The notes beneath the pieces are model-generated. The model searched no databases, had not been told where the DNA came from, and saw nothing but the letters and a program-made list of their open reading frames with translations. This document shows, piece after piece, positions 10,561 through 20,941 of a DNA stretch of 64,000 nucleotides; the first letter of the stretch is position 1; every line of letters begins with the position of its first letter. The DNA is taken from contig NW_019028993.1 in the NCBI RefSeq assembly GCF_002105155.1, positions 1-64,000 of the forward strand, written 5' to 3'. This stretch comes from Lobosporangium transversale. Its lineage: Eukaryota; Mortierellomycota; Mortierellomycetes; Mortierellales; Mortierellaceae. The position numbers and the translations under genes are program-made.

Positions 10561-12352
10561 ATGTCGCCTCCACATCACAAGTATAGGCCTGCAAAAGCCA
10601 TAGAATTTTACAACAAAAACACGGTCATATTCTTGACAGGCGCCACAGGATCCGTTGGCAAGTCCATCCTGGAGAAGTTATTCCGTTCCTTCCCACAAAT
10701 CACAAAGTAGATGTCTCTAGTTTTTTTATTCTCCAAGCACATCAGGCTTTTTGATTGAGAAACAGACGCTAATAGTTCCTTTTTTTTATGGAAACATCAG
10801 GATTTACTTATTGATCAGGGTATCAGAAGGCAATACTATGAAGGATCGCATTGAAGAAGTAGTTGATAGTGGAGTGTTTGATATCTTAAAGGCTCAATTC
10901 TCAAGTGCACAAGAGTTCCAAGAAAAGATTGTCAGTAAGATAGTGCCTCTTAAAGGGAACATTTCTGTCTGTCACTTGGAGCTCACAGACAAGGATATAG
11001 CCATGGTTCGGGAAGATACTACGGTTTTCTTGGACTGCGCTGGTTCTGTGAGGCTTGATGACTCGTTAAACACTGCACTTGAGGTAAAAAAAATATAAAA
11101 AAACAAAAAAAAAATACAACAGCGGAAATACTCGACAAACAACGCGCAGTAAATGACTTTTTTTTCTTTTAGGCAAATACAAAAGGCCCACTTCAAATAA
11201 TTGAGATTGCCAAGGGCTGCAGAAATTTAGCTGCTGCTGTTCATATTTCGAGTTGCTCAGTCAATGCACCCATAGTTGGTCCACATAATGAAGAAACCAA
11301 CTATCCTATGGTATTTGACAATGACCTAGAAAGTATTTTTGAAATGCTGTCCACTAAGATGTCCGACGAAGAGATAAGAGACTATGAAAAATCTGTTGTC
11401 CTCAAGTCCTATCCCAGCACATACATATTCGCCAAATGCTTGGTGGAAGCTTTGATTATAAAACGATACAAAGACATGGCTCTCCCTATTGTCATTGTCC
11501 ATTCTTCCATAGTTTCTGCTGCTTGTCAGGTACCGGTTCCTGGTTGGGTAGAAGGCCACGTTGGAGCCAACAGAGTAATCACGGCTTACGCCCTCGGCCA
11601 AGTTCAAGAATAGATCGGTTCTGAGGTAAACAACTAGGAGACAGAAAACAAGGAGGTAATATTCACTAAACTCAAGGTCGGATATTAACGAAGGTTTCTG
11701 TCTTTGCACAATAACATCATAGACCGCTGAGTCGGACCTAATACCCGTCGATATTGTAACTAAAACGACCCTACTTTCAGCCACGACTGCTGATGGCACA
11801 CTCGCAGGGCCGCCCATATATCATATTGGTATTAAGTGCATTAATCCCACCAATTGGCGTACCTTCGGTATGTATGTGACTGCGTGCTGGCGCGCGGTTA
11901 AACGGCCATGTCGACGAGTCTCAAGTGACATCCGATTCGAGCTTTGTCCTGGCGCAGAATTCAAACGTCGATTTGATGTCCACTTTGGAGACCAGCTCCA
12001 AACTTTAGTTCAACACGAAGGAGATAGAAAGCTTAAAGCCCGTATCTCCTGGGTAAAAACTCTGCCCATAGCTTTAAAAAGCATTTTCACGTTCCAGTGG
12101 CACTATGACGTGAACAATACATTGGCCCTCGACGATGCTGCTCCTGTAGAGCTCAAGAGTCATCTCAGAAGAGGCATAGATTGGCACAAGTACATGGAGG
12201 ACTACAATGCAGGCGTACAAACGTTTATTTTGGGTGAGAAGGTCGACAGGTCCATTGTGATTGAATACCCAGCTGCATTGCGCTCAGAATTAGGCATAGG
12301 GAGAGAAGAAGACCCTGAATCAACAGCCAAGAAGAACGCCCCTAGGCTTTAG
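10561..12352 (+). CDS. Fatty acyl-CoA reductase, with one in-frame TAG (possible pseudogene)
   Basis: Model: exons 10561..10706, 10801..11083, 11173..11625, 11723..12352 (about 503 codons). Such enzymes reduce fatty acyl-CoA to fatty alcohol with NADPH. Evidence: TGATGSVG dinucleotide-binding loop at residues 26-33, IYLLIR after intron 1, a YxxxK catalytic pair (Y227/K231 in TYIFAK), IVHSSIV, PGWVEG, then SDLIPVDIV after intron 3. The C-terminal sterile-type domain has FTFQWHYDVNNTLAL and IDWHKYMEDYNAGV. All junctions are in frame, but codon 147 of exon 3 (TAG, 11611-11613) is a stop. The exon must run past it to the good donor at 11626 for normal spacing; a weak GTTCAA donor at 11602 would splice it out, also in frame. 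Either a recent nonsense mutation, a sequencing error, or use of that weak donor. Confidence 0.75.
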
Positions 12353-12463
12353 TATCCATTTGGATATCTATTTATTGAAACACTATGCATGCATTAAAAG
12401 TAGTTCTCTGGAAGTTGGGATTTCTTTATGCTCTTAACACTTAGTTCTCCCTAAAGGCAAGAA

Positions 12464-12495
<32 letters not shown>

Positions 12496-13222
12496 TGGCG
12501 CTATTGGAGATGTAGAATTGCGGTAAAGATTTGCTACTTGTTCTGGATACCCTGAAGTATATACCTTGGTGAAGGGCTAATCCACAATTTAATATCTACT
12601 ATTAGCCTGCCATAGACACGATCTGCAACTACAAATTACCAGATGAGCCACACAGTTAACTCAATGGTTTTATTCTCAAAAGATGAAGTAATAAACTATG
12701 TTGAAAGCTGAATCTGTACAGTTGATCATGCAAAAAGCCCAAGTGACACCATCCGTATGGCACGGATTTTTTTTCTATTTTTATACAAACTTTATAAGCC
12801 TAAAGAGGGTTTGAATTGAGTAGATTGTAGATCTTCAAAAGGCCGTATTTGCTCAGCAGTTGATTGTGCTTTTGTAGGGCAAGCAAGCAAGCTATAGGAA
12901 CGGATAGGCTACAATAGAAGGGGTAGAGCAAAAGCCTTGCACCCAACAACAACAACAACAGCAACAACGATAACAACAACAACAACAACAACAATAATAA
13001 TAATAATAATAATAATAATAGTAATAATTTCTTAAATTAAGTGAGTGAAAAGGTACGCGAACATTTATATATACTATTCTTGAGTTATTTGGCTTCTGTT
13101 CTCACATCGATTGAATTGATTCAAGAAGAGTTTGCCGCTTTGTGTTAATTGTTGGATAAGCATGGAGTCAAGCATCCTCTGTGAGTCTGCCAATGTACAG
13201 TATACATATCTATATTCACATC

Positions 13223-13253
<31 letters not shown>

Positions 13254-13433
13254 GTTTTGATGAACTTTAAAGGACAAAGATTCTTCGCCCTGAGCTTTGT
13301 TTGGGAAATGTTGGGCTGTTGTTTTGTTTATTTGTCATATATACATGTGTACACTTGTTAATCCCTGCTGCTGGTTGTACAGCATAATGGCATTTGTACT
13401 CGAGTTCCAAAGTAAGGAAATGTATGTAAAGAA
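12353..13433. other. Intergenic spacer between convergent genes
   Basis: Separates the acyl-CoA reductase (plus) from the first ectodomain-family gene (minus). Contains a 23-base poly(A) run at 12468-12491, a trinucleotide array (listed separately) and a 28-base poly(T) at 13225-13253. No exon recognised. Confidence 0.5.
12944..13026 (+). repeat. Compound (CAA)n-(AAT)n microsatellite
   Basis: About 16 imperfect CAA units, interrupted by gcaacaacgata, pass into nine AAT units. Confidence 0.85.
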
Positions 13434-15173
13434 TCACTGAGAATCAGTACTACTATCTACTTTTTGTATGTCTTGAAGTAAAGCTTTGTCACTTCCGACC
13501 TCTGTCTCTTCCTCGCTTAATTCCGGAAAAGCTCTGACTCCTGCCAATTCCAATGGATCCATTTTAGATGGTAACAGTGCTGGTGCTATGATATTGGTAT
13601 GGGATTTCAGCTGCATCGAAGTAATCTTGAAAAAGGAACTTGTATACTTCTCGTCTAGCAACATTTCTGTCGCGGCCCACACGCACATGCATAGCCCCAT
13701 GAGAGTCCCCACTGTGATCAAAAGCCATAATGGGATGTCTAGTCCTAGTTCCATATCTAATGTATCGTACAGAACATAGAGTTGACTCTGGTTGTAATCT
13801 GCATAGAAATTCTGGCCAAGTGAAGCCATGTACCCAGTTGCCGCTGCAGTGTCTACGCGTATCTGTGAAATATTAGTTGGTGCTACTGAACCATTTTCGT
13901 CAGCTATAGGAAGCTTTTGGATACGGATTGCACTAGTGGCTTTTTCAGAAAATGTAGTTCTTTTGAATCCCCCGAATGGCCGACCATTTAGTGCTGTTGC
14001 GATATCAGTGTCATTCTTCCGTGGCCTTATGATCTGTGAATTGATATTGGCAAAAATGCAACTTGGGCGTGGCCTGCTCGCACGCATAAAGAATGTACAC
14101 GCGAGAATATCGAAACTGGTTCCAGAAGCCTGGACCTCCATGAGTAAAGGGTATTCTTCATACCCGTACTTCTTGATGGCCGTGCGAATATCAGTGGCCA
14201 TATCTTGAAAAATACTCATTCGATCACTGAACATTGTGGCGGTCGTTGTTTCAAACTCTTCAGCCTCGGCTACTGAAAACCGAACAGTGCCGATGGACAA
14301 GACAATGACGTCCCCTGTGCTTAGTATACATTTGGTCATTTCCGTCAACAGAGAGGTATCTAGTTGGTCCACTTGGTCTGTATAATCTTGGCCGGCATAG
14401 GTTTCGCTAGCTTCACAATCACGCCCTTGAAAGCTATGCATAGCTCCCAAAAGTGACTCTTCTATATTCCATGTCCCAGGGAAGACAATGGTCCACCGAT
14501 GTTGGTCTTCGGACGATTGTGTTACTGTTGCTTTTTCTACTTCAAAGTCCAAGGGGAAATTAAAAAAGTGAATGTGAAGAGCTGAGCAGCCGCCGCTCAT
14601 CAGTGCAAGCTTCGGGTGTTCCCAAGAAGTCCCCGGTAGTCCTAATACTGTCAAATCAAAGAAATCGCAAAGGGAATCATACGGCGTCAAACGTGGCGTG
14701 TAGGTCCGTCCACTAACAGCATTCGGAATATTTCGAGTGCTATTGATCATCGACGCCATAATCTCTACGATGCTCTCGTCATTCCGGGCGACACCTGCCC
14801 ATCCACCAAAGTGATACACTCGGCCTGGGTTGATGGCTTGTCGGGTGACAACCATTGTTGTGTTAGTCTTGCCTGGTCTCGCTGCTGGATTGATAAAATG
14901 TGCGACACCTTTATCCAACAAACTGGCTGCTAAGCTTATTAAGAGTGTCGCCACCATCACCGCCTTGACTCGATTGGGGGTCGCTCCATGAGAGTTGTAT
15001 AGTGACTTGATCATTTCCAAATACCCTCCCTGTCGTGTCCATCGGATGCTGTTGGCATACTTATCGCCCAGTCTCGAATATATAGACAGTACAGACCCTA
15101 CTGTGCCAATCATCAGGAACTGGAATAGGGCCAAGGTGGCATTAACTGCAAAGATTGTCCATGGCAAGAACAT
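13434..15173 (-). CDS. Three-TM six-cysteine ectodomain protein, member A (unknown family)
   Basis: Intronless, 579 residues. Not recognised as a named family. Visible plan: helix 1 at residues 7-30 (MFLPWTIF start), a conserved SIRWTRQGGYLEM block, helix 2 at about 69-87 ending LLDKGVAHFI, an ectodomain of about 390 residues with several N-glycosylation sequons, and helix 3 at about 481-502 (IPLWLL..). A tail of about 75 residues contains KYTSSFFK and APALLP. Six ectodomain cysteines (169, 196, 253, 282, 359, 372) recur in all five members of the window. Start chosen because MFxP at the same distance from helix 1 recurs in paralogues. A 22-base homopolymer (poly(T) in the sense direction) lies about 75 bases upstream. 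Inference: plasma-membrane or secretory-pathway surface protein; receptor-like or transporter roles are both only possibilities. Confidence 0.75.
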   Translation of the reverse strand: MFLPWTIFAVNATLALFQFLMIGTVGSVLSIYSRLGDKYANSIRWTRQGGYLEMIKSLYNSHGATPNRVKAVMVATLLISLAASLLDKGVAHFINPAARPGKTNTTMVVTRQAINPGRVYHFGGWAGVARNDESIVEIMASMINSTRNIPNAVSGRTYTPRLTPYDSLCDFFDLTVLGLPGTSWEHPKLALMSGGCSALHIHFFNFPLDFEVEKATVTQSSEDQHRWTIVFPGTWNIEESLLGAMHSFQGRDCEASETYAGQDYTDQVDQLDTSLLTEMTKCILSTGDVIVLSIGTVRFSVAEAEEFETTTATMFSDRMSIFQDMATDIRTAIKKYGYEEYPLLMEVQASGTSFDILACTFFMRASRPRPSCIFANINSQIIRPRKNDTDIATALNGRPFGGFKRTTFSEKATSAIRIQKLPIADENGSVAPTNISQIRVDTAAATGYMASLGQNFYADYNQSQLYVLYDTLDMELGLDIPLWLLITVGTLMGLCMCVWAATEMLLDEKYTSSFFKITSMQLKSHTNIIAPALLPSKMDPLELAGVRAFPELSEEETEVGSDKALLQDIQKVDSSTDSQ

Positions 15174-15418
15174 GGTAGAAGAGAGTATCTAATGGAAGGA
15201 GTGTATGAAATGGAAAAGAGGAGGGGGTAGTTGAGTTGAAGAGGGCAAAAAAAAAAAAAAAAAAAAAAGAAAGAAAAGGTTATATAGTCATCAGACCGTG
15301 AATCCTAAAAGAAACCTTGTTTTGATTATTTTGTTTGCCAATGTTTTGTTTATTTGTTTGCAGGAAGTATACATGTGTGCACAAACTACTACGCCCAGTC
15401 GTAATACGCAATGTTATT

Positions 15419-17188
15419 TTAGTCTATATGCCTGTCATGCACGTTCTTATCTCCAAATGGTCCTTCTTCCGCAAATTGTATGGAATCTAGTAAGGCTTTG
15501 CTGCTTTCGCGAGACTCCATTTCAATGTCCTTTTCAGTAGGAAAGATCCCAAACCCTACAAATTCGACAGGTTCTGCCCTGGCTGGCATAAGCGCTGGCG
15601 CCCGAGTGTTGGTTTGAGGCGCGATTTGACGCGAAATGGCACTATAGAGTGAGCATGTATACTGTTGGTCCAGGAAGTACTCTGTTGCAACCCACAAGCA
15701 CAAACATGTCATCATAATCAGGATTATGAGGACCAATAGCCACAATGGGATATCGAGGCCAGGCTCTGGGACTGCAATGTTGTAAACCACATAGAGTTGA
15801 TTTTGATTATAGTCTGTATAAAAGTTTTGACCGAGTGATGCCATGAGCTGGGCAACATTATGTGTTTCCTCCTGCAGTTTCAAGATACTGAATAGAGACC
15901 CAGTGCTGTTTTTTCTTAGAGGAATATGATCAATAGTAAACGCTTTGGTTGAACCAAATGTCCGATATCCTGTATCCCAACGGTAGTCATATACATCGAA
16001 CGGTAGACCGTTGCGGGCTGATATAATGTCCGTGTTATTCTCTGATAACTTGGCCACAAGCATGTCGATGTTGATATATAGGCATCTTGGGCGAGGGGCG
16101 CTTTCAACATACCCAAAAGTGCAGATCAAGGCGTCTATTGAGGTCCCAGATATCTGAGTCTCCATAACTAACGGCCGACTACCTACGCCAAATTGTTTAA
16201 TGATATTCTGAATCCTAGCATCCATGTTCCTAAATGGATTGCTGGTGTTATTAAAAAAGCCATCTACTGCCTTGCCAAACAATTTGATAGACCTTGTTGT
16301 GAATCGTGCTGTGGTGAGTGATATAACCGAAATATCTCCTGAAGGATGTACGCACTTGGTAGTTATTGTTGTAGGTATATGGTCCATGCCGCTCTCGTCT
16401 GGGGTAAGATCGTATGGCAATGCTAGCTCCTCTATGGAACAAGGTACGTTTTGAAATACGATGCGTAGCCTTGGAAACATCCCTGCTATGTTGTGGTCTC
16501 CAGGGAGTACAATGCTCCATTGGTTGGCTGACCTTTGAACAACAGTCGCATTAGCGATAGCCTCCCTAGAGTTCGCTACAAATCCCGATAAGATGAAGTT
16601 TACATCCAGGCATCCACCCTTTGTCAAAACCAGGTTTGGATTTATGCCTGCAGCCTCGAAGAGTACCAAGTTCATCTGCTCACATGCGACGAGGTATGGA
16701 CTCAATTGTGTGGTGTATAAATACCCTGGAATAGCTCCAGGAATATTCCTTGTATTGTTGATCATTGATGCCATTGCATCAGAGACACTTTCGCCATATC
16801 GAACTGTACCTGACCACCCTAAGAACGATTGTTCCAAGCCTTGGACCCGATATTGTTCGGTAATGATGACAGTACTGTTTGGTTTGCTAAATCTTGACAT
16901 TGGTACGATATAATGTGCGGCTCCTTTGTCGAGTAGAGCGGCTCCTAAGCTTACTATAATTGTCGACACCATGATCAACTTGACTCGAGTTGGAGCGTTG
17001 CGACGAGAGTTATAGAGTGTCTTGACCATCTCATAATAGCCTCCTTGTCGTGACCATCGAACGCTCTGAGAGTACTCATCACCATAACGTGCATAGATCG
17101 ATAGTAGTGCACTTACAGCACATATCATTAGAAACTGAAATATGGCAAGGATGATGTTGACGATGAAGATTGTCCATGGGAAAAACAT
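15419..17188 (-). CDS. Three-TM six-cysteine ectodomain protein, member B (unknown family)
   Basis: Intronless, 589 residues from the ATG at 17188. An upstream in-frame ATG at 17353 would add a Phe run from a poly(T) promoter tract, so it is rejected. Same plan as member A: MFFPWTIF, SVRWSRQGGYYEM, LLDKGAAHYI, GWSGTVRYGESV, INNTRNIPGA, six ectodomain cysteines (in YLVACEQ, KGGCLDV, VPCSIE, TKCVHPSGD, LICTFG, PRCLYIN), MASLGQNFYTDYNQNQLYV, helix 3 at IPLWLLVLIIL, and a tail with QYTCSLY and APALMP. It lies head-to-tail with A, 245 bases apart. The sense-strand poly(T) tract of 27 bases sits about 95 bases upstream of the start, and a MITE lies 157 bases upstream. Confidence 0.75.
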   Translation of the reverse strand: MFFPWTIFIVNIILAIFQFLMICAVSALLSIYARYGDEYSQSVRWSRQGGYYEMVKTLYNSRRNAPTRVKLIMVSTIIVSLGAALLDKGAAHYIVPMSRFSKPNSTVIITEQYRVQGLEQSFLGWSGTVRYGESVSDAMASMINNTRNIPGAIPGYLYTTQLSPYLVACEQMNLVLFEAAGINPNLVLTKGGCLDVNFILSGFVANSREAIANATVVQRSANQWSIVLPGDHNIAGMFPRLRIVFQNVPCSIEELALPYDLTPDESGMDHIPTTITTKCVHPSGDISVISLTTARFTTRSIKLFGKAVDGFFNNTSNPFRNMDARIQNIIKQFGVGSRPLVMETQISGTSIDALICTFGYVESAPRPRCLYINIDMLVAKLSENNTDIISARNGLPFDVYDYRWDTGYRTFGSTKAFTIDHIPLRKNSTGSLFSILKLQEETHNVAQLMASLGQNFYTDYNQNQLYVVYNIAVPEPGLDIPLWLLVLIILIMMTCLCLWVATEYFLDQQYTCSLYSAISRQIAPQTNTRAPALMPARAEPVEFVGFGIFPTEKDIEMESRESSKALLDSIQFAEEGPFGDKNVHDRHID

Positions 17189-17344
17189 GGTGGTCAAATT
17201 TATGTGGATGAGAAAAGAAGAGCTTGAGGTTATCGGAAAAGAAGGATGGAGAGAAAGAGATCCGTTGTTTTTGCTTATACTACAGAAAAAAAAAAAAAAA
17301 AAAAAAAAAAGGCACCATCTATGTACTTGAGTTACACAGGAAAT

Positions 17345-17674
17345 GTACACCAAAATTTTGTTTATGTGGACGATTTACTAAGGAAAACGTCCATATATTT
17401 TTAAGGTTCCAATGAATTGGGAAGTATTCTTAACTTTACAAAATATATAGGCACATGTGACATTGCATTTATGGGTTCCCATAAATGCACTTGGATCCAA
17501 CCTTTTGTCCAACCTTTCGTCCGGGAATGTGCATTTATGGGAACCCTTAAATGCAATGTCACATGTACCTATATATTTTGTAAAGTTAAGAATACTTCCC
17601 AATTCATTGGAACCTTAAAAATATATGAACGTTTTCCTTAGTAAATCGTCCACATAAACAAAATTTTGGTGTAC
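17345..17674. mobile_element. MITE-like element: 146-bp inverted repeats around a 38-bp centre
   Basis: Arms 17345-17490 and 17529-17674 are reverse complements with only three mismatches (about 98%). They begin gTACACCAAAATTTTG and end CAAAATTTTGGTGTAc. Read as TA target duplications (17346-17347 and 17672-17673) flanking an element that starts CACC and ends GGTG, this is the structure of a Tc1/mariner-type MITE with arms filling nearly the whole element. The centre 17491-17528 is unrelated sequence. A shorter near-palindrome (gcatttatgggttcccataaatgc) is nested inside each arm. The near-identity of the arms implies a young copy or constraint. ORFs predicted on both strands here are mirror images produced by the repeat and are not genes. 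Confidence 0.85.
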
Positions 17675-17914
17675 TCCGCCCCCTTCCTTTGCTCCCTTGC
17701 TTTGTGCATTTTAAACTTGAGCCCTTTGAGCAGGTGATAGGAATTAGCCACGTGACGTCAAGCCACTGTCAAAGTCAAAACATCTTCGTCGAGGTTGGTG
17801 CATGTTCGGAAATATGTAAAAGCATTCAATAAGGGCCCTCAACTTCCCATCAGCTCCGCTCTTGCAAGACCGTACTTACAATACACACATAACCTCTTTC
17901 AAATCACATTTATA

Positions 17915-18855
17915 ATGGCTGGTGGTCGTTACCCTTATCCTAAGCACGTCTGGTACGTCTCACCTCCCATCATCGGGTCTTCATCAAACCTTGGTCGATG
18001 TTCGGACTAATTGGACTACGAAATAATAAATGTCAATGACACACTTTTTAATGCTTACCATTCATACTCCTTCTTTATCCTCTTGACTTTTAATACTTTT
18101 TTGCTCTCTTTTATTATTATCGTTATTATTTTCTCTTCCTCTACTTAGGTCACCTTCTGGTGGTTGGTGGACTCAGCCCGCTAACTGGAAGTCGAACACC
18201 GTTGTTGCTGTCGGTATCGCTGGCACCATTGTCGCTGCTGCCTGGAAGTACTCTGCTGAAAACGAGGTAATAAAATAAGTACAAGAGCAGAGACAGGAGC
18301 AGGAATAATAGCAAGAACAAGAGGCAGGGGCAGGGACAGGGACAGGAACAAGGGATAGGAGCAAGGGAACCCTTTTTCCTTTTTCTATCCTCAAACATTC
18401 ATATTTTTTAAACTCGATCCAGGATACGCCAACGTTGTATCGATGCGCAGAAACAACAATGACGCTCAGAAAAATTAAAACCATACGCATACGCATACAA
18501 AGATGAACATGGACAGTTCTACAACGCCAAAGACGTTAAAAAAAAAAAAAAGAAAGAAAGAAAGAAAGAAAATTGCTCATGATCTATTTTGTTTTTATAT
18601 ACAAATGCATCTCTTTTGTATAAATCACCTAATCTAGGAGCGTCATTCTCGCCCAACTGGATGGATTCCTTCTCAATTGGTGAGTTTTTTATTATCAATT
18701 TCCTTTTTTCTTTTCTGTTGATCCTGCTTGACACTGTAATTGTATTATATATTACGATTTTAGTTATACTCACTTTTTTTTTTTTTTTTTTGTTTGAATA
18801 AAAAATCTAGTGGGCTAAGGAGTTCAAAGATGGCGAGGTCTACGGAAAGAAGTGA
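17915..18855 (+). CDS. Small single-pass mitochondrial-type membrane protein (possible complex I accessory subunit)
   Basis: Model: exons 17915..17952, 18149..18266, 18638..18679, 18811..18855 (80 residues), all junctions in frame. Start MAGGRYPYPKHVW, then SPSGGWWTQPANWKSNT, a hydrophobic helix (VVAVGIAGTIVAAAW, about residues 33-48), a charged region ERHSRPTGWIPSQ and a final WAKEF..YGKK. The GGWW.QPANWK..T block followed by one helix and a WIPSQ block resembles a small fungal/plant mitochondrial protein family often annotated as an NADH:ubiquinone oxidoreductase accessory subunit. That functional label is from memory and uncertain. Protein shape and splice pattern are secure. It is convergent with the proteasome gene downstream. 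Confidence 0.68.
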
Positions 18856-18938
18856 AGGAAACACCCGGAGATTTGGCACTATAAGCGAATGGAGGACAAT
18901 TTGACGCACGAGCAGTAATAGCTGTATAGACACAAACG

Positions 18939-18984
<46 letters not shown>

Positions 18985-19292
18985 ATAATAATAATCGGCA
19001 ATTATATTTATCAAGTCGCCATTATTCATCTTGTTAGATTCTTATACCACTTGCTTGAATGATAATATCGTTTTTTTTTTTTTTTTTTTTTTTTTTTGTC
19101 GCTGTTTTCATTTATAAAGCTTTTAATACAGAGCAGCCAGATACATAGTTTAGTAACATTTTTTTTCATTGTTTTCTTTCTTTTTTTTTTTTTTTTTTGA
19201 TTAATCACTACATCGGCTATTTCTTCTAATCGCTTATCCTTGCCAGTGAACTAGTTATTTCGCGTTCGAAAGAAAAAATTAAGAGTTATGAT
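18856..19292. other. Convergent 3' spacer with poly(A)/poly(T) tracts
   Basis: Lies between the 3' ends of the small membrane protein and the proteasome beta1 gene. Contains a run of about 38 A at 18943-18980 and poly(T) runs at about 19072-19097 and 19182-19198. No exon recognised. Confidence 0.55.
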
Positions 19293-20544
19293 TTAATTAA
19301 TTATCGCGAGCAAGCCTGCCATAAAATGAATACTCCAAAATAAAACAATAAAGCTTACCAGGGAGCTTATCACCAGGAATAAAGAGACGTTCAACACCCT
19401 TCTCTGTGATGACAGCCAGACGGATAACACCTCCAGAAGAACCATCACGTTCCATAGCCAGTGCCAATGCTATCAAAGAAAAAAAAAAAAAAATTAGATA
19501 TATCGATGAGATATCACAAACAAACAAAAAAAAAAAAAAAAAATCATAAAAAGAACCAATGAAGATAAGAAAAAACAAAAACAAAAAACACTCGTCAACT
19601 TACAATTCTTAACAAAATCAATGCATTGTTCTCTGTTCATGCCATCCTTGAAATTGGCATCACAATAACCATAAATGTAGGTCGAACCGCTTCCTCCGAT
19701 CGCGAAGGGTTGACGATGGAGCGATCCACCCAAAGGAATATTCCAGACACTGCCACCGTTTTCCTTATCCCAACCACCGACAATGATACCAGCGCTCAAG
19801 CTGTCCTTGTTCTGATAACACAACTCCTGGAACAATGATGCTGCCAAGGGCACTGTTGGAGTTCCATTCTGAACACTACGCATTCATCATTAAAAATCGG
19901 TCGTGAAAGAGGTGAAATAGATAAAAGATATAAAAAAAAATTTTAGATGATGGCCTCACGTAGAATTGTAAGTCATGAAAAATAAAATTAAATAAGAAGC
20001 CATTGTCCTTGAATCGCGTCTTTTTCTTTTCGGTTTTCAACCGACATGTAGTTGCGCGTGAACGAAAAAGAGTTTCGAACTCTTTTTTTCTTTTTCTTTT
20101 TCTTTTTTTTTTTCTTTTTTTTTCTTTTTTTTTACGTACGAATACATCTGAAGATAATAGTGAACAATGTCAGCAACAGCTTGAGTATCAGCAGCGCTTC
20201 CTGATCGGCAACAGTAGATCGTGTCATGGACCTCAGTCAACTTGTCTGTGACACGGTTGGCAATGTATGATCCTGTGGTCGTGCGAGAATCGGCTCCGAT
20301 AACAACGCCTCCCGCGAACTGGACTGCCATAATTGATGTCTAAATAGTAGCGAGAATATACCGTAGAAGGTTGTTGTTTTCACATCCATCATAGGATCCG
20401 ATAGCACTAAGGAGTTAGTCTCTTTAATTTTCTTTATTTTCGTTTTCTTCGGAAAGTAAAAGAAAAAAGAAAAGAAAAGAAAAGAAAAAAGGTCAAAGGT
20501 TCACTTACACCGAGATTGACCTCGCCTGGCTTAAGTCCTGCCAT
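19293..20544 (-). CDS. PRE3: 20S proteasome subunit beta1 (PSMB6/Pre3), caspase-like catalytic subunit
   Basis: Model on the minus strand, in coding order: 20509..20544, 20140..20339, 19604..19875, 19359..19469, 19293..19315 (213 residues). Exon 1 encodes a 12-residue propeptide ([12 protein letters not shown]). Exon 2 opens with Thr, the catalytic nucleophile exposed by autoprocessing, in TSIMAVQF. Family blocks follow: [19 protein letters not shown] with the Asp and Lys of the active site, [53 protein letters not shown]. The C-terminus (PGLLAIIN) is read from a tiny fifth exon and is the least certain part. It shares a divergent 397-bp promoter with SNW1/PRP45. Cytosolic and nuclear protein degradation is its established role. 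Confidence 0.93.
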
Positions 20545-20941
20545 GATATATGTATTATGAAAGTAGGGGTGGTATTTAGGGAGAGAGTGAGAGAAACGGG
20601 AATTTGAACAAGGCTGGATGTGTGGCGCTTGAGAAAAGGTTGAGAAATGTTTACAGAGGCAGAATGAATGAATGAATGAATGGTTTTAACAATGCCTGTA
20701 ACTCACTGACTTACGTGCGACAGAAGAGACGCGTGTGTGCCTCGCCTCTGGGACTGGCGTGATTTTGTTGTAAATGCGATTACCCCAATACCAATACGTA
20801 TTTTTAATTTTCTTTCTTTTTTTTTTTTCCCTTTTGCAGTGTTGCACACATTTCCATTGAATAAAAATAACATTTTCTAATTCAGTCATTTCCATTCATT
20901 CACCTTGTTCATTCCTATCACTCTCCTCAAACTTCATAATT
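20545..20941. promoter_or_regulatory. Divergent promoter region between proteasome beta1 and SNW1/Prp45
   Basis: 397 bp separate the two start codons, which point away from each other. Contents: a gaatgaatgaatgaatg stretch near 20661, poly(T) at about 20816-20828 and pyrimidine-rich DNA before each ATG. No exact copy of the yeast proteasome element (GGTGGCAAA) was seen. Confidence 0.5.

Noticed and set aside
15300-15540. Plus-strand 80-residue ORF with a hydrophobic N-terminus
   Set aside because: Overlaps the 3' end of member B in antisense and the spacer; no independent support.
17378-17641. Two 74-residue ORFs on opposite strands with nearly identical proteins (MGSILNFTKYIG..)
   Set aside because: They are mirror products of the inverted-repeat MITE and not genes.
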